Shown here in pieces: positions 62,681-64,000 of a stretch of DNA of 64,000 nucleotides. Numbering within the stretch: the stretch's first letter is position 1; every line of letters starts with the position of its first letter. The position numbers and the translations under genes were made by a program. The DNA is from Aeromonas eucrenophila (lineage in GTDB: Bacteria; Pseudomonadota; Gammaproteobacteria; Enterobacterales; Aeromonadaceae), in contig NZ_CDDF01000014.1 of assembly GCF_000819865.1 (NCBI RefSeq), forward strand, positions 141,007 to 205,006, read 5' to 3'. Under the pieces are notes generated by a model. It had not been told where the DNA came from and did no database searches. It saw only the letters and a list, made by a program, of their open reading frames with translations.

Positions 62681-63463
62681 ATGACACGTGACCAACTGCT
62701 TGAGTATTTGGAACATTTCACGCTGGTGACCGATGGGGACCGGTTGGCCGAGTTGATCGGTCGTTTCTCTCTGGGGATGGGCTACGACTACTATCGTTTT
62801 GCGCTCATCCTGCCCATGTCGATGCAAAGGCCCAAGGTGGTGTTGTTCAATCAGTGCCCGGATTCCTGGGTGCAGGCCTACACGGTGAACAACATGCTGG
62901 CCTGCGATCCCATCATCCAGCTCGCCCGCAAGCAGACCCTGCCCATCTACTGGAACCAACTGGACGAGAAGGCCCGCTTCCTGCAAGAGGGCAGCATGGA
63001 TGTGATGGGGCTGGCGGCGGAGTTCGGGCTGCGTAACGGCATCTCCTTCCCGCTGCACGGGGCCGCGGGAGAGAACGGCATACTGTCGTTTATCACCGCC
63101 GAGCGGGCCTCGAGCGATCTGCTGCTGGCGTCTTCCCCCATCCTCTCCTGGATGTCCAACTACATCTTCGAGGCGGCGATCCGGATCGTGCGGCTCAGCC
63201 TGCGGGAAGACGATCCGCAGGAGGCCCTGACCGATCGGGAGACCGAGTGTCTGTTCTGGGCCAGCGAGGGGAAGACCTCGAGCGAAATCGCCTGCATCCT
63301 CGGGATCACGGAACGCACCGTGAACTACCACCTCAATCAGGTGACCCGCAAGACCGGCTCCATGAACCGCTATCAGGCGGTCGCCAAGGGGGTGAGCAGC
63401 GGTATTCTGATCCCGAACCTGGAGCAGGTGGTGGTCACCAATTTCCCCAAGTTGTGGCAATGA
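62681..63463 (+). CDS. ahyR: LuxR-family quorum-sensing regulator
   Basis: 260 residues. The autoinducer-binding domain (1-170) holds the signal-contact residues Trp63, Tyr67 and Asp76. The C-terminal LuxR helix-turn-helix (about 195-250) reads LTDRETECLFWASEGKTSSEIACILGITERTVNYHLNQVTRKTG. Together with AhyI it controls exoenzymes in Aeromonas. GGGGG before ATG at 62681. Confidence 0.95.
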   Translation: MTRDQLLEYLEHFTLVTDGDRLAELIGRFSLGMGYDYYRFALILPMSMQRPKVVLFNQCPDSWVQAYTVNNMLACDPIIQLARKQTLPIYWNQLDEKARFLQEGSMDVMGLAAEFGLRNGISFPLHGAAGENGILSFITAERASSDLLLASSPILSWMSNYIFEAAIRIVRLSLREDDPQEALTDRETECLFWASEGKTSSEIACILGITERTVNYHLNQVTRKTGSMNRYQAVAKGVSSGILIPNLEQVVVTNFPKLWQ

Positions 63464-63796
63464 TCCTCGCCAACTGAGGGATGACCCCCAGCCAGCCCTG
63501 GCCTGTGTCCACCTCTCCATGCCGCCACCGCATTCTTCGGGTGGCCGCGTCATGGTCGCTCCGTCGGCTGGCTCATCCTGGGGCCACTCCTTCCCGCGTT
63601 GACGTAATCGCTCTAGTGATTCTCGGGGTGGGAGGAGGGGCTCACAATTGTCAGATCCTGCAATTGACAGCCCGCCACAAAGGGCGTCGGGATTCCCATC
63701 ATCAGATTTTTGAATGCATCAGCAAATGAATGAATTTCTCTGATTACCTCGCCTCCCTTATAGTGCCGCCATCATCTACACAGGGACGTTTCCTCC
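63464..63796. promoter_or_regulatory. argO upstream region
   Basis: About 330 bp without a gene. TATAGT at 63759-63764 could be the argO -10. ArgP would be expected to bind just upstream, in the AT-rich part 63710-63745. Confidence 0.4.
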
Positions 63797-64000
63797 ATGT
63801 TCGCGACCACACTGCAAGGCTTCACCCTCGGCCTCGCCATGATCATCCCCATCGGTGCCCAGAATGCCTTCGTGCTGAGTCGGGGCATTCACCGCAACCA
63901 CCATCTGCTGGCGGCCACGCTCTGCTGCCTGTGCGATCTCGTGCTGATCGGTATCGGGGTATTCGGCGGGGCCAACCTGCTGGCGGCCAGCCCCATCGGG
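63797..64000 (+). CDS. argO: LysE/ArgO-family amino acid exporter (partial, 5' end)
   Basis: The first 68 codons; the window ends within the gene. The sequence (MFATTLQGFTLGLAMIIPIG, then AQNAFVLSRGIHRNHH) follows the LysE/ArgO pattern G-x-x-L-G-x-x-M-I-x-P-I/L-G-x-Q-N-A-F-V. It exports arginine/lysine-type amino acids across the inner membrane. ArgP, coded at 60723-61622, normally activates it. Confidence 0.9.
   Translation, partial: MFATTLQGFTLGLAMIIPIGAQNAFVLSRGIHRNHHLLAATLCCLCDLVLIGIGVFGGANLLAASPIG

Overview
This window is chromosomal DNA from an Aeromonas-like gammaproteobacterium. The main evidence is a divergent luxI/luxR pair (61991-63463) whose proteins closely resemble, as I recall them, AhyI and AhyR of Aeromonas hydrophila. 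Other support comes from enterobacterial-type gene sets (mtlADR, menFDHBCE plus menA, btsT-yjiX-yjiA, sgrR) in GC-rich DNA and from the secreted hydrolases (amylase lipoprotein, lipase with foldase, gluzincin protease). No tRNA, rRNA, IS element, prophage or CRISPR array was seen. Most intergenic spaces carry clear rho-independent terminators.

Layout. 1-4 kb: cut-off cinA-like gene, small exported K/N-rich protein, metA behind MetJ boxes, a phosphatase and an Lrp/AsnC regulator. 4-10 kb: LtaS/sulfatase-type membrane enzyme, DUF2442 protein, GH13 amylase lipoprotein, MgtC/SapB protein. 8.9-18.4 kb: RLAN/ATP-grasp protein divergent from a GNAT, ydfG, C69 dipeptidase, two uncharacterised proteins, yqhD, a GST, and metY behind MetJ boxes. 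18.5-25.8 kb: a small ORF that looks like SgrT, divergent from sgrR, then a hotdog thioesterase, an exported protein, the lipase/foldase pair, a Fur-box-headed TPR-sodA pair, and sanA. 26-37 kb: gluzincin protease, then the menFDHBCE operon with menA divergent. 37.5-44.7 kb: btsT-yjiX-yjiA plus a small protein, PepSY membrane protein, YkgJ-type protein, dbpA. 45-54 kb: nupC-type transporter, SYLF lipoprotein, a 1269-residue Big_2 lipoprotein, yaiI, zntB, a short MscS protein. 54-58.3 kb: mtlA-mtlD-mtlR with three CRP sites upstream. 58.6-64 kb: rnb, argP, ahyI/ahyR and the start of argO.

How the genes work together. Methionine synthesis is represented by metA and metY, both with MetJ operators. 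Menaquinone synthesis is nearly complete (isochorismate to demethylmenaquinone, lacking only a MenI-type thioesterase). Sugar supply and sugar stress are covered by mtlADR under CRP and by sgrR with the putative sgrT. ArgP and its usual target argO flank the quorum-sensing pair.

The most unusual signal is structural. Three intact genes (metA, sodA and the ykgJ-like gene) are each followed, in the same orientation and within about 130 bp, by an extra copy of their own 3' end including a stop codon. The sodA copy differs from the gene only at synonymous positions within the coding part. This looks like scars of allelic replacement or partial tandem duplication. The other strong lead is the putative SgrT (LMQWD motif) encoded divergently from sgrR, with a possible SgrS RNA.
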